NCBI GenBank assembly: GCA_964458275.1
Contig: CAYWIE010000002.1
Span: forward strand, 21,994-85,993
Reading direction: 5' to 3'
Length of the DNA: 64,000 bases
Source of the DNA: HGM04593 sp964458275
Lineage (GTDB): Bacteria; Bacteroidota; Bacteroidia; Bacteroidales; Bacteroidaceae
Shown here one piece after another: positions 43,643 to 52,873 of this stretch. The notes beneath the pieces were generated by a model that did not search any database, was not told the DNA's origin, and worked only from the letters and a program-made list of their open reading frames with translations. The translations under genes and the position numbers were made by a program. The stretch's first letter is position 1, and every line of letters begins with the position of its first letter.

Positions 43643-43681
43643 TGAATTTGCAAGTATATACAATCTGATGCATACATTGAA

Positions 43682-43729
43682 ATTAATTGCCCCAAAAGCC
43701 GGTTGGCTTTTGGGGCAATTAATCTTTTT
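43682..43729 (+). terminator. Terminator after the DPP III gene
   Basis: Perfect 19-bp arms attaattgccccaaaagcc and ggcttttggggcaattaat with a 4-base loop are followed by ctttttt. It also lies at the 3' end of the convergent DUF2147 gene. Confidence 0.9.
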
Positions 43730-43740
43730 TCGAGGTATTG

Positions 43741-44199
43741 TTATTTTATCTTCTGCCAATAGATTGTTGTTCCTATTCCGAATACTGTACCGCGAAGCTT
43801 GAGTTTCTTTTCGCTTACAAATTCTGCGGTTACATTTACGCGGATACCTTTAGAGGGGTCGTAAATTTTTGTGTCTCCCCACTGCTTGTCGCCTTTGAGA
43901 TATTTGAGACCTTTTACGATAACTACTTTGTCTATATCTACATTGCGGAGGTTCTTGTCGGGGTTTTTTACGTCCTTGCGCTTCTTGCCGTTTGCGTCGT
44001 TGGGGTTCTCAACCCAGAAGAGCTGTGCTGTATATGTGCCGTCTGCTGCTTTTGTTACTCTTACCTTGCTCTTGCTTCCGCCACGGTCGGTAAGATACTC
44101 ACCTACAATGTTGTCGGCTTTGCTGTTAAGGTTGCTTTGTGCGCATACGGGGAGGGTCATTGCTATTGCGCAAAATAGCGTCATGATAAGATTTTTCAT
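43741..44199 (-). CDS. DUF2147 family periplasmic protein
   Basis: The 152-residue product has a signal peptide (LIMTLFCAIAMTLPVCAQ) and the DUF2147 beta-barrel with IVGEYLTDRGGSKSKVRV, TAQLFWVENPNDANGK and YDPSKGIRVNVTAEF. The family occurs widely in envelope contexts, and its role is not established. I chose the ATG at 44199 (MKNLIMTLFC), since the 18 codons before it are a leader without signal character. It stands alone. Confidence 0.85.
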   Translation of the reverse strand: MKNLIMTLFCAIAMTLPVCAQSNLNSKADNIVGEYLTDRGGSKSKVRVTKAADGTYTAQLFWVENPNDANGKKRKDVKNPDKNLRNVDIDKVVIVKGLKYLKGDKQWGDTKIYDPSKGIRVNVTAEFVSEKKLKLRGTVFGIGTTIYWQKIK

Positions 44200-44312
44200 T
44201 TGTTCTGCGTTTTTGTTGTTATTTTGCGCAAAATTAAGCCGATTTTTGCACACTTTGTGTCTATTTGTGCAGAAAAATATATTCCTTCCCTCCGAAATTT
44301 ACTTTAAATTTG

Positions 44313-45680
44313 TCATTTATGTATGTTCGTTTGCTGTTGAGTATGTTTTTTAATCTCCTTTATGAACCTTGAGTAGTACAGCAGTGCCGCAGTTGTCAAT
44401 CCGAAAGGCAGTCCCAATGCAACGCCTATTGCTCCCATCTGCATGGTGAATCCTAAGAGATAGCTGACAGGAAGTGATATGCACAGGTAGGCTGTGAATG
44501 CGTATCCTATCAGTGGCTTTGTTACAGCTATTCCGCGCAAGGCATTGGAGTAGTTTATCTGTATGCCGTCGCTAATCTGATAGGCGAGCATGGGGATGAG
44601 CAGAGCTGCGAACATTGTCTGTATGGCATCGTCTGTTGTGAAAAGCATTGCCAATTGATGCTGGCTGATGGCTATTGCAACAGACAACACTGCTGCTACA
44701 AGCATTATTATGTGAAAGGCGGCTGTTGCGGTAATGCGTATGTTTTCCCATTCGCCTCGCCCATAGTGATGGCTGATGCGTATGGAAGCTGCCGCTCCTA
44801 TGCCGTAATATACAAGGAAGCAGAGTGAACCTGTGATGCACATCACCTGAAATGCTGCCAGTTCGGTCGCTCCCAGCCATCCCATAAGCAGTGATGCAAG
44901 TGAAAATGAGGCCGTCTCCATGCCCATTTGCAGTGCAAGCGGGGTGCCTATCTTGCACAATTGCCTGATTTCGTCTTTTTCTATGCCTCTTTCGTGGAAT
45001 CCTTTGGAGAAGTTCTTGAAACGTTTTTCGCGTTTGATAAGTACGACAAACAATACTACCATTGATATTCGTGCAATGAGTGTGGCTATTCCTGCTCCTG
45101 TAAGTCCGAGTTCGGGGAATATGCCTATGCCGTATATAAGCAGATAGTTGAGCAGAATGTTCACAATGTTTCCTGTCATTATCACCCACATTGCAATTTT
45201 GGTGGCTGCCACAGTGTCGGTAAATTGTTTCAAGGTATTGAACATCGCTGTCAGCGGCAGAGTGAGCAATAGTATAATGAAATATGGGCGCATAAGAGGA
45301 AGAAGTTCTTCGGGCTGTCCCAAATTGTGGAGGTTCAAGAAGAGTAAAGCGTATATTGCAGTGATGATTCCTCCTGCTATTGTGTTTGCCCAAATGCTGT
45401 CCTTGAATGATGCGCCTACTTTGTCATTCTCGTTGCGTCCGAAGTATGCTCCTATGACGGGGGTGGCTCCGTAGCTGAATCCGAGCAGGGTGATTATGCC
45501 GAGGTTGAAGATGTTGTTTACGAATCCTGATGCGGAGAGGGCCTCCGCACTGTATCTGCCTACCATTATGGTGTCTATAAAGCCGAGGATGATGTTGCCT
45601 AACTGTCCTATCACTATGGGTGTTCCCAGACGTATTATCCTTTTATAGTTGGTCAGGTATTTTTCGTTCAATGCGTACAT
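44313..45680 (-). CDS. MATE family efflux transporter (NorM-like)
   Basis: The 455-residue membrane protein has twelve predicted helices in two repeats. The N-terminal IIRLGTPIVIGQLGNIILGFIDTIMVGRYS (read as IVIGQLGNIILGFIDTIMVG) and the second-half LCKIGTPLALQMGMETASF are typical MATE starts. It would export drugs or metabolites by Na+ or H+ antiport. It ends after a conserved hydrophilic tail. The gene is flanked by a hairpin terminator at 45700-45734 and is not in an operon with the DUF2147 gene. Confidence 0.94.
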   Translation of the reverse strand: MYALNEKYLTNYKRIIRLGTPIVIGQLGNIILGFIDTIMVGRYSAEALSASGFVNNIFNLGIITLLGFSYGATPVIGAYFGRNENDKVGASFKDSIWANTIAGGIITAIYALLFLNLHNLGQPEELLPLMRPYFIILLLTLPLTAMFNTLKQFTDTVAATKIAMWVIMTGNIVNILLNYLLIYGIGIFPELGLTGAGIATLIARISMVVLFVVLIKREKRFKNFSKGFHERGIEKDEIRQLCKIGTPLALQMGMETASFSLASLLMGWLGATELAAFQVMCITGSLCFLVYYGIGAAASIRISHHYGRGEWENIRITATAAFHIIMLVAAVLSVAIAISQHQLAMLFTTDDAIQTMFAALLIPMLAYQISDGIQINYSNALRGIAVTKPLIGYAFTAYLCISLPVSYLLGFTMQMGAIGVALGLPFGLTTAALLYYSRFIKEIKKHTQQQTNIHK

Positions 45681-45699
45681 TCTTTAGTCTTCTAAAACA

Positions 45700-45734
45700 T
45701 GAGACTGTGTCAAATCTTGTTTGACACAGTCTCA
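45700..45734 (-). terminator. Hairpin between rpiB and the MATE gene
   Basis: Perfect 15-bp arms tgagactgtgtcaaa and tttgacacagtctca enclose tcttg. It would end the tkt-rpiB transcript before the MATE gene. Confidence 0.8.
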
Positions 45735-45756
45735 GTAGTTGGGTTGTAATGTTGGG

Positions 45757-46197
45757 TTATTTTACAGGAATAGCTTCTATTCTACGGATGTGTCTTCCGC
45801 CTTCGAATTCGGTATCGAGGAAGGCTGTTACGCACTCTTTTGCGGTTGCTTCTTCGATGAATCGTCCGGGCATCACAAGCACATTGGCATCGTTGTGCTG
45901 GCGGGCGAGAGTGGCTATCTCAGGTTGCCAGCATAGTGCGCTTCGTATGCCTGCGTGGTGATTGAGTGTCATGTTTATTCCGTTTCCGGTGCCACAGATT
46001 GCAATTCCTTTTTCGAATTGTCCCTCTTCGATGGCTGCCCCCAATTCGTGTGCGAATGTGGGGTAGTCGCAACTCTCTGTACTGAAGGTTCCGAAATCCT
46101 TGTAACTGTATCCTTTGGCAGTGAGCCACTCTTTTACCTGTTCCTTAAGGGGAAAACCGGCATGGTCGCTTGCTAATCCTATTGTTGTTTTATCCAT
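45757..46197 (-). CDS. rpiB: Ribose 5-phosphate isomerase B
   Basis: The 146-residue enzyme interconverts ribose 5-phosphate and ribulose 5-phosphate. GLASDHAGFPLKEQVK, CDYPTFAHELGAAI, ICGTGNGINMTLNH (with the catalytic Cys) and NDANVLVMPGRF are the family blocks. The gene directly follows tkt, sharing one base between the stop of tkt and its own start, which implies coupled translation within a pentose-phosphate operon. Confidence 0.95.
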   Translation of the reverse strand: MDKTTIGLASDHAGFPLKEQVKEWLTAKGYSYKDFGTFSTESCDYPTFAHELGAAIEEGQFEKGIAICGTGNGINMTLNHHAGIRSALCWQPEIATLARQHNDANVLVMPGRFIEEATAKECVTAFLDTEFEGGRHIRRIEAIPVK

Positions 46198-48209
46198 TAT
46201 AACATTTCTTTTACCTGTTTGTATACATTCTGCGCGGTGAATCCGAGCTTCTCGTCAAGCACTTTGTAGGGGGCTGAGAATCCGAACGATTCGAGTCCGT
46301 ATATTTTGCCGTTGTGTCCCACAAGACCTTCGAGGTTTACGGGGAGACCTGCTGTCAAGCCGAATACTTTTGCACCGCAGGGAAGTATGCTCTGCTGGTA
46401 CTCTTTTGACTGTGAACGGAAGAGACCTTCTGAGGGTACCGATACGATACGTGTCTTTATGCCATCTTCTTTGAGAAGTTTCGCGCCTTCTACCAATGTC
46501 GATACTTCGGAACCTGAAGCGAGAAGTATAATGTCGTAGTCTTCGTCGGAGCCGGCTACAATGTAAGCACCCTTGTCGGCTTGTTTGTAGTCGTTGCCTG
46601 CGGGAAGGTTGGTTACGTTCTGACGTGAAAGGATGAGAGCTGTGGGGCTGTCTGTATTCTCCATTGCCATCTTCCATGCTTCGGTCGTTTCGTTTACATC
46701 GGCAGGGCGCATCACAAGCATCGAATTCTTGCCATGGTGGTTTCTGAGCTTTTCCATGAGGCGTATCTGTGCTTCCTGCTCTACGGGCTCGTGGGTAGGA
46801 CCGTCTTCGCCTACGCGGAAAGCGTCGTGTGTCCAGATGAATTTAACGGGCAGTTCCATGAGGGCAGCCATGCGTATTGCAGGTTTCATGTAGTCGCTGA
46901 ATACGAAGAATGTTCCGCAGGCTGCAATTACTCCGCCGTGCAGTGTCATACCTATACATAGACATGCCATTGTGAGCTCCGAAACACCTGCATGAAGGAA
47001 TGCTCCGCTGAAGTCGCCGGGGGCGATGGCATGAGTCTTCTTTAGGAATCCGTCGGTCTTGTCGCTGTTGCATAGATCGGCAGACGAACATATCATGTTT
47101 TCGTATTTCTCGGCAAGGATACCGAGGATTGTTGCCGATGCGTTGCGAGTGGGGGCATCTGCTTTCTGTTCTATTGAGTCCCAATCTATTGCGGGCTTTT
47201 TGCCGGCGAACCACTCAGCCTCTTTTATTGCAAGGTCGGGGTGCTGTGCTGCCCACATCGCTTTCTTCTGTCTGCGCTCTGCTACAATGGTCTTAAGCTC
47301 TTGCAGACGTGCATCGTACATAGCCTTGACTTCGGGGAAATACTGGAACGGATTCTCTACATCGCCGCCGAGATTCTTTATAGTGTTGATGTAGGCATCG
47401 CCGCCGAGGGGCGCACCGTGTGTGGCGCAGTCGAACTCGTAGCTGCTGCCGTCGGCACGTCGTGCTCCTTTACCCATTACAGTGTTGCCGATGATGAGGG
47501 TGGGGCGCTTGCTCTCTGCCTTTGCCTCTGTAAGTGCGGCGCGGATTGCATCGCTGTCGTTGCCGTCGATTGTGATGACTTTCCAGCCCCATGCTTCGTA
47601 TTTCATGGCGGTGTTTTCTGCCATCACCTTGTCGCAAGCTGTCGATAGCTGTATCTTGTTGGCATCGTAGAACATGATGAGGTTGTCGAGACCGAGGAAA
47701 CCTGCCATTCGTCCTGCTCCCTGTGAAATCTCTTCTTCTATACCTCCGTCCGAAATGAATGCGTATATTGTCTGGTTCATTGTCTCTTCGCCCAAACGTG
47801 CTTTGAGGAATTTTGCGGCAATGGCTGCTCCGACTGCATATACGTGGCCTTGTCCGAGGGGACCTGAAGTGTTTTCAATTCCGTGTTTGAGGTCTACTTC
47901 GGGGTGTCCGGGTGTACAGCTTCCCCATTGACGGAATTGTTTGAGCTCGTCAAGTGTGTATTTGTCGCACAGTGAGAGTACCGAGTAGAGCATGGGAGAC
48001 ATGTGCCCGGGGTCGAGGAAGAAACGGTCTCTCTCTTCCCATGTGGGGTTTTCGGGGTCGAATACCATAAACTCGGAATATAGTACGTTGATGAAGTCTG
48101 CACCTCCCATAGCACCGCCGGGGTGTCCCGATTTAGCTTTTTCTACCATGGCTGCCGTCAATATTCTTATGTTGTCGGCTGCTTTGTTCATCAGTTCTTT
48201 GCTATTCAT
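46197..48209 (-). CDS. tkt: Transketolase
   Basis: This TPP-dependent enzyme of the pentose-phosphate pathway moves two-carbon units between sugar phosphates. The 670 residues carry KSGHPGGAMGGADF, SGPLGQGHVYAVGAA (cofactor region), SDGGIEEEISQGAG (Mg/TPP motif), the family block WTHDAFRVGEDGPTHEPVEQ and the C-terminal DYDIILLASGSEVSTLVEG. It is the first gene of the tkt-rpiB operon, downstream of galM on the same strand. Confidence 0.97.
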   Translation of the reverse strand: MNSKELMNKAADNIRILTAAMVEKAKSGHPGGAMGGADFINVLYSEFMVFDPENPTWEERDRFFLDPGHMSPMLYSVLSLCDKYTLDELKQFRQWGSCTPGHPEVDLKHGIENTSGPLGQGHVYAVGAAIAAKFLKARLGEETMNQTIYAFISDGGIEEEISQGAGRMAGFLGLDNLIMFYDANKIQLSTACDKVMAENTAMKYEAWGWKVITIDGNDSDAIRAALTEAKAESKRPTLIIGNTVMGKGARRADGSSYEFDCATHGAPLGGDAYINTIKNLGGDVENPFQYFPEVKAMYDARLQELKTIVAERRQKKAMWAAQHPDLAIKEAEWFAGKKPAIDWDSIEQKADAPTRNASATILGILAEKYENMICSSADLCNSDKTDGFLKKTHAIAPGDFSGAFLHAGVSELTMACLCIGMTLHGGVIAACGTFFVFSDYMKPAIRMAALMELPVKFIWTHDAFRVGEDGPTHEPVEQEAQIRLMEKLRNHHGKNSMLVMRPADVNETTEAWKMAMENTDSPTALILSRQNVTNLPAGNDYKQADKGAYIVAGSDEDYDIILLASGSEVSTLVEGAKLLKEDGIKTRIVSVPSEGLFRSQSKEYQQSILPCGAKVFGLTAGLPVNLEGLVGHNGKIYGLESFGFSAPYKVLDEKLGFTAQNVYKQVKEML

Positions 48210-48298
48210 GTCTTTACAATTATATGTTTATATATTGTATGGTTTCTTTATATATTCTCTTGTTATTTTACAACGGTAAAATATGCTGTATTGTTTTG

Positions 48299-49453
48299 TT
48301 ATTTTTCTACACCGAACTTGAAGATGCAGTGGCTTGTATATTTCTCGCCGGGTTTGAGGATGGCTGAGGGCCACTCAGGCTTGTTGGGTGTGTCGGGGTA
48401 CTTCTGTGTTTCGAGACAGATTGCAGAGCGCTGGGGATAGGCTATGCCTTTCTTTCCTTTTACTGTGCTGTCGAGGAAGTTTCCTGTGTAAATCTGTATA
48501 CCGGGCTCGTCTGTGTAGACTTCGAGTGTGATGCCTGTTTCGGGGCAAACCACTTTAGCTGCAAGTTTTGTGATGTCTCCGGCTGTGTTGAGTACCCAGT
48601 TGTGGTCGTAACCGTTGCCGTTCTTCAACTGTACAAAGTCGTAGTTGTTGATTTCTTTGCCTATTGCCTTTGCTGCGCGGAAGTCCATGGGTGTGTTCTC
48701 TACGGGGAGAATTTCACCTGTGGTCATGAATGTGCTGTCTACGGGTGTGTAGTTGTCAGCATTGATTGTAAGCAGACAGCCGGTGATGGGTTTTGAAGCG
48801 TCGCCTGTGAGGTTGAAGTATGAGTGGTTGGTCATGTTTATGACTGTTGTCTTGTCGGTTGTTGCTTCATAGGCAATGTCTATTGCGTTGTCATCTGTGA
48901 GGGTATAGGTAACTTTTGCCACAACGTTGCCGGGGAAGTTTGCATCGCCGTCAGGTGAGTTGAGTACAAGTGTGAGCTTGTTGCCTGATACCTGCTCTAC
49001 ATCAAATACTTTGTATTGCCATCCTTGGGGACCGCCGTGGAGACAGTGGCCGTAATTGTTCTGGGGAAGCTGATATTCTACGCCTTCAACTGTAATCTTG
49101 CCTTGATTGATACGGTTGGCGTAGCGTCCGATACATGCGCCGAAATCCGAAGATATGTTCTTGTAGTCATCTACATTGTCGAAGCCTAATACGATGTCTC
49201 TCTTTACACCGTCCTTGCCGGGTACCATTATAGATGCGATGCGGCCACCGAGGTTTGTGATACATACTTCAACTCCGTTCTTGTTGGTAAGGGTGTAGAG
49301 CGCGGTTTTTTTACCGTCAAACTCCTTTACGAACTTTTCGGGGTTGAGACCAGATTCTGTCAATGTGCAATTCTGCTGTTTTTCGCCTCCGCATGAGCAA
49401 AGTACCAATGCGGCAAGAGCAATGCCAAAAAGGCTTCTTGTGAACTTTTTCAT
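48299..49453 (-). CDS. galM: Aldose 1-epimerase (galactose mutarotase), lipoprotein
   Basis: The 384-residue enzyme interconverts alpha and beta anomers of aldoses. LAALVLCSCGG is a lipoprotein signal (Cys20 or Cys21), so it acts in the envelope, probably the periplasm or outer membrane. GYDHNWVL and TNHSYFNLTGD carry the catalytic His residues and YANRINQGKI the sugar-binding Arg. It is upstream of tkt with a gap of about 90 bases. Cytoplasmic GalM homologues lack the lipobox, so this is the periplasmic type. Confidence 0.93.
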   Translation of the reverse strand: MKKFTRSLFGIALAALVLCSCGGEKQQNCTLTESGLNPEKFVKEFDGKKTALYTLTNKNGVEVCITNLGGRIASIMVPGKDGVKRDIVLGFDNVDDYKNISSDFGACIGRYANRINQGKITVEGVEYQLPQNNYGHCLHGGPQGWQYKVFDVEQVSGNKLTLVLNSPDGDANFPGNVVAKVTYTLTDDNAIDIAYEATTDKTTVINMTNHSYFNLTGDASKPITGCLLTINADNYTPVDSTFMTTGEILPVENTPMDFRAAKAIGKEINNYDFVQLKNGNGYDHNWVLNTAGDITKLAAKVVCPETGITLEVYTDEPGIQIYTGNFLDSTVKGKKGIAYPQRSAICLETQKYPDTPNKPEWPSAILKPGEKYTSHCIFKFGVEK

Positions 49454-49761
49454 TATGTGATGAGTTTGGTTTATAATTTCGCTTTACGTAATTTTTTGTA
49501 AAATTACTACAAATTGTCCGATTGAGGAATATTTTTCTTTAAAAACATTCTCTTTTTTTTGTTTTCTTGCCGTATGAACTCCTATTTGTACTTGTTTCTG
49601 TATCTTAAAGTATCTGAAAATGCTGCTCGTTTCTTAAACCTTGATGCCTTAGTGCAGTCTCTTATATGTTGGAAGCACATACTGCCGCAGTTTGTCGATT
49701 GTTTTGCTGCTGGAATGCAGTATGTCTTGTTTGTTAATTTATAACTTAGAAAGATTTTAGT
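49454..49761. other. 308-base intergenic region upstream of the DUF4890 gene
   Basis: I see no gene, tRNA or hairpin here. A 61-codon open frame on the plus strand (49559-49744) lacks a ribosome-binding site and any recognisable domain. Confidence 0.6.
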
Positions 49762-50247
49762 ATGAGAAAAAGAATTGTTTATCTCTTTGCGGTGCTGTTT
49801 GCTGTTTGTACCGCAGGTGTTGCACAGAATTCAGTGGACGGTCAGAGTGGAGCAGACTATGATGCCAAGGCTAAGAAGATTGCCATGCGCATGAAGACAC
49901 AGCTCTCTCTTACCGATGAGCAGACAGAAAAAGTTGAGGCATTGAACAAGGAGTATCTGCCTAAAATGAGACAGGGACGCAAGAGACAGGTCGGCTGTGA
50001 TAGTATAGGAGTTGGTCCGAAGAGAAATGCTTCGTGCGATTCCTGTCCTTCTTGCAAGATGGATTGCAAGAAAGAGGGCAAAAAGGAGCACAAGATGCCT
50101 CATCGCAAGGGTAAGCCCGGTAAAGGCAGAGTAGCTCCTGATGATTCGCGCAAGGCGTATGTCTCTGAACTGAAAAAGATTCTGACTGCCGAGCAGTATG
50201 ACAAATATAAGTCTATGCGCAAGAAAAGACCGGCAAAGCGTAAATGA
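49762..50247 (+). CDS. DUF4890-type periplasmic protein with a Cys/His-rich segment
   Basis: The 161-residue product has a signal peptide (LFAVLFAVCTAGVAQ). Helical pairs (AMRMKTQLSLTDEQTEKVEA and ELKKILTAEQYDKYKSMRKK) resemble Spy/CpxP-like envelope proteins of DUF4890. Between them is a region (about residues 78-110) with Cys at the start of CDSIGVG, then CDSCPSCKMDCKKEGKKEH and PHRKG. That is five closely spaced Cys and two His, a likely metal-binding or disulfide segment. It is lone and strongly basic. Function in metal or folding stress is only a guess. Confidence 0.7.
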   Translation: MRKRIVYLFAVLFAVCTAGVAQNSVDGQSGADYDAKAKKIAMRMKTQLSLTDEQTEKVEALNKEYLPKMRQGRKRQVGCDSIGVGPKRNASCDSCPSCKMDCKKEGKKEHKMPHRKGKPGKGRVAPDDSRKAYVSELKKILTAEQYDKYKSMRKKRPAKRK

Positions 50248-50251
50248 ATTT

Positions 50252-50291
50252 ATCAGCATAGGGCTGCGGTACTCCGCAGCCCTATGCTGAT
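50252..50291 (+). terminator. Terminator after the DUF4890 gene
   Basis: Perfect 18-bp arms atcagcatagggctgcgg and ccgcagccctatgctgat with a four-base loop lie just behind the stop codon. Confidence 0.8.
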
Positions 50292-50342
50292 ATTATGGGG
50301 TGTCGATGAACAGTTTCTAAGAAGCTGACAATAGATAAGACC

Positions 50343-50984
50343 TTACTGAAGATAGTAGTTGCCCATTTTTTCTGCTTCTATGGTGGTAGATTCGCCGTGT
50401 CCGGGGTAGACGATGGTATCGTCGGGCAGTGTAAGCAGTTTTTCTTTTATGTTCCTTATTAGTGTGCCGTGGTCGCTGTCCTGAAAGTCTGTGCGGCCTA
50501 TGCTTTGACGGAAAAGCACATCGCCTGCGAATACTGCTTTTTCTTCGGGGATATAGTAACCGAGACTGCCGGGAGAGTGTCCGGGCAAATGCAAGACTTC
50601 TATTTTATATTTGCCGAACGTGATTGTGTCTCCTTCGTTGAGTATGCGTCCTAAAGCGGGAATTTTGCCTGTGTATCGTATGCCGAACCGGGCAAGACGT
50701 TCGCCAATTGTTTCAGCCCATGGCCAATCTGCATCGTGTGCTTCGCTCTTCAAACCGAATTCTTTCTCTATGAATGAGTTGCCGAATATGTGGTCGAAGT
50801 GCAGGTGTGTGTTCAGACTGTGGACAGGCTTAAGACCGTTTTGCAGTATGAACTCTTTCAGCTCTTCCTCTTCGTCAGGGTAGAATGCTGCGGGGTCTAT
50901 GATTACTGCCTCTTTGCTGTCTTCGTCCCACAGCAGGTAACAGTTGACGCCAAGGTCGTTGAATATGAATTTCTTTATCTTCAT
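50343..50984 (-). CDS. MBL-fold metallohydrolase (glyoxalase II-like)
   Basis: The 213-residue enzyme has the metal-binding motif LNTHLHFDHIFGNSF (HxHxDH), a later His in LHLPGHSPGSLGYYIP, Asp in FAGDVLFRQSIGRTD and final His in VYPGHGESTT. That makes it a group II beta-lactamase-fold hydrolase of the GloB/YcbL type. The substrate could be a thioester. It follows rsmG by about 10 bases on the same strand. Confidence 0.9.
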   Translation of the reverse strand: MKIKKFIFNDLGVNCYLLWDEDSKEAVIIDPAAFYPDEEEELKEFILQNGLKPVHSLNTHLHFDHIFGNSFIEKEFGLKSEAHDADWPWAETIGERLARFGIRYTGKIPALGRILNEGDTITFGKYKIEVLHLPGHSPGSLGYYIPEEKAVFAGDVLFRQSIGRTDFQDSDHGTLIRNIKEKLLTLPDDTIVYPGHGESTTIEAEKMGNYYLQ

Positions 50985-50994
50985 TCTTTCTTTC

Positions 50995-51618
50995 TTAATT
51001 TACAGGTACATATACGACTTTCTTCTTTTTGAAGAATTCTTCTGCGAAGTAGTCGTGCAGGTCTATCATGTCCACACAGTTCTTGTAGGGGCGTATCTCT
51101 TCCTGCAATTCTCCTCCTTTGAGGCATATTATACCGTTGGGGAGGGCGTTTTTCTGCTCCTTGTTTATGTTCTTGCGGCATATTTTCACAACATCGGGCA
51201 GAGGCATTACTGCTCGGCTTACCACGAAGTTGAACTTTTCCTTTATCTCTTCGCCACGGCTGTGGGCAAATGTTATGTTTTCTAATCCGATGGCTTCGGA
51301 AATTTCGCGGGCTACCCTCACTTTTTTGCCTATGCTGTCGACGAGGTGGAATTTTACTTCGGGGAAAAGTATTGCAAGCGGCACACCGGGAAAGCCTCCT
51401 CCACAGCCGAAGTCCATTACGGTTGTTCCGTCGCGGAAGTTTATCATCTTTGCTATGCCTAAGGAGTGGAGCACGTGGTGCAGGTAGAGATTCTCAATGT
51501 CCTTGCGCGAGATTACGTTAATCTTGCTGTTCCAGTCGGTGTAAAGAGGGTAAAGGGCTGTGAATTGTTCCTTTTGCTTGTCGCTGAGATTCGGGAAGTA
51601 TTTAAGTATATGTTCCAT
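50995..51618 (-). CDS. rsmG: 16S rRNA (guanine527-N7)-methyltransferase RsmG
   Basis: RsmG methylates G527 in the 530 loop of 16S rRNA. Loss of it gives low-level streptomycin resistance. The 207 residues contain the SAM-binding loop DFGCGGGFPGVPLAIL, the substrate-binding VKFHLVDSIGKKV and the VSRAVMPLPDVV block. It is transcribed together with the MBL hydrolase. Confidence 0.95.
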   Translation of the reverse strand: MEHILKYFPNLSDKQKEQFTALYPLYTDWNSKINVISRKDIENLYLHHVLHSLGIAKMINFRDGTTVMDFGCGGGFPGVPLAILFPEVKFHLVDSIGKKVRVAREISEAIGLENITFAHSRGEEIKEKFNFVVSRAVMPLPDVVKICRKNINKEQKNALPNGIICLKGGELQEEIRPYKNCVDMIDLHDYFAEEFFKKKKVVYVPVN

Positions 51619-51682
51619 GTTATATAGGGGTGTTGTTTATGGGAGGTCTGCTCCGTCAACGTTTTGCTTTAATTTATGGACC

Positions 51683-52477
51683 TCACTTGATTATGTCTGA
51701 AAGTTCGTCGTATGAGAATCCGAGTGTTGTTGTTCCCTGTTCGGGAGGTGCAATCTCGTATGGGTTGTAAAAGAATACTATGCTGTCTCTTTTCAACAGG
51801 AAGTTCTCTGTGGGGTAGATGTCGTTGAAGTTGAGGTATCCTTTTGCTTTTATCTCTTGACGGCTGTTTGCTCCTATCTTGCCGGCAAGTGCATCGGTGA
51901 GCCGGTTGCAGAGATGTTCTTCATACCCCTCTTTGAAGATGTCGGCGAGATGTATTTCCTCTCCGCTCAGGGGGTCGAAGTTAATATAGGTGTATATGTT
52001 TGCGGGCTTTGAACCTCCGTTGTGGCTATAGCAACTGATTTCGTATATGATGGTGCCGTCCCGTCCGTAATCCGCTTTAGTGTTCAGGTGGTATGTAAAG
52101 TTGAACCATTCGGCGCTTTCGTTTATATGTTTTTCGTTGATATATTCGGGACGAAGGTCGTAGTAGTCGCTGCGTATGGAGGCAAGGAATGTGTCGATGC
52201 CGGCTTCGAGGCTGCTTACGCCGTTGCCGAAGATGGTGCGTAGGATTGCATTGTTGATTCTTTCCTCTCTCTCCTTGTTGTCCGACTCAATAGTCTGTAT
52301 TGAGAGCATACACTCATACTTGGGGGACTTTGCACTTGTGGTATCAAGTATGAATGTGCAGTTGCGTTTGCTCTCCTTGAAAGTGTCGTTGGTCTTTCTT
52401 GCTGTGTTGTCGGATGCAGGGTTGCATGCAGCGAGCATGCTTGCAACTAAAATTATGTATAATGCGCACTTTTTCAT
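51683..52477 (-). CDS. DUF3298/RsiV-like lipoprotein
   Basis: The 264-residue protein has a lipoprotein signal (LVASMLAAC, Cys18). The body has an RsiV-like repeated pattern: YECMLSIQTIESDNKE, SCYSHNGGSKPANIYTYINF and IHLADIFKEGYEEHLCNRL. It ends with IVFFYNPYEIAPPEQG, common in DUF4163-DUF3298 proteins, which in other bacteria bind lysozyme or sense envelope damage. No sigma factor gene is adjacent. It is a lone gene. Confidence 0.8.
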   Translation of the reverse strand: MKKCALYIILVASMLAACNPASDNTARKTNDTFKESKRNCTFILDTTSAKSPKYECMLSIQTIESDNKEREERINNAILRTIFGNGVSSLEAGIDTFLASIRSDYYDLRPEYINEKHINESAEWFNFTYHLNTKADYGRDGTIIYEISCYSHNGGSKPANIYTYINFDPLSGEEIHLADIFKEGYEEHLCNRLTDALAGKIGANSRQEIKAKGYLNFNDIYPTENFLLKRDSIVFFYNPYEIAPPEQGTTTLGFSYDELSDIIK

Positions 52478-52633
52478 CTGTCGATTGTTATATTGTTACC
52501 TTACGGATACATCTTTCTTGCAATTACCGCAAAGATAGTGATTTTGTTCGAGATTATTGTGTGTGCGGTTATTTTTCTCTGTTTGGAGGATGTGTCAGCC
52601 GGGGTTTTGTTAATTTTAAAAATTTTACCGATT

Positions 52634-52861
52634 ATGAAACTTTGTTATTTATTGGCATTCGGTGGCGGTGCGGTTGTAGCCGGCCTTGCAATGATGTTGC
52701 TTGCTCCACGTTCGGGTGAGGAGGCTTGTGTAAACTTCAGAAGAAGAATGGAGGATATGAAACGCTGTGTGGGCGATGCTGTAGAGGAGGCTTTGAAGAA
52801 GCAACATGAGCAGCATGGCAAGTCTAATGCAGGGCCCGAAGTTGTCTCTTCGCAGAAGTAG
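52634..52861 (+). CDS. YtxH-domain small membrane protein
   Basis: The 75-residue protein starts with a membrane helix (LLAFGGGAVVAGLAMMLLAP) containing the GxxxG and LAPxSG pattern of YtxH proteins, followed by a charged helix (NFRRRMEDMKRC). I chose the ATG at 52634. The longer frame starts 47 codons upstream and would give an extra hydrophobic segment. It heads a three-gene envelope operon with a DUF1469-type protein and a further membrane protein. Confidence 0.8.
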   Translation: MKLCYLLAFGGGAVVAGLAMMLLAPRSGEEACVNFRRRMEDMKRCVGDAVEEALKKQHEQHGKSNAGPEVVSSQK

Positions 52862-52873
52862 AAACTGTTCTTT

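Noticed and set aside
49559..49744. 61-codon ORF before the DUF4890 gene
   Set aside because: No ribosome-binding site, domain or membrane signal is convincing. It lies in an otherwise empty region.
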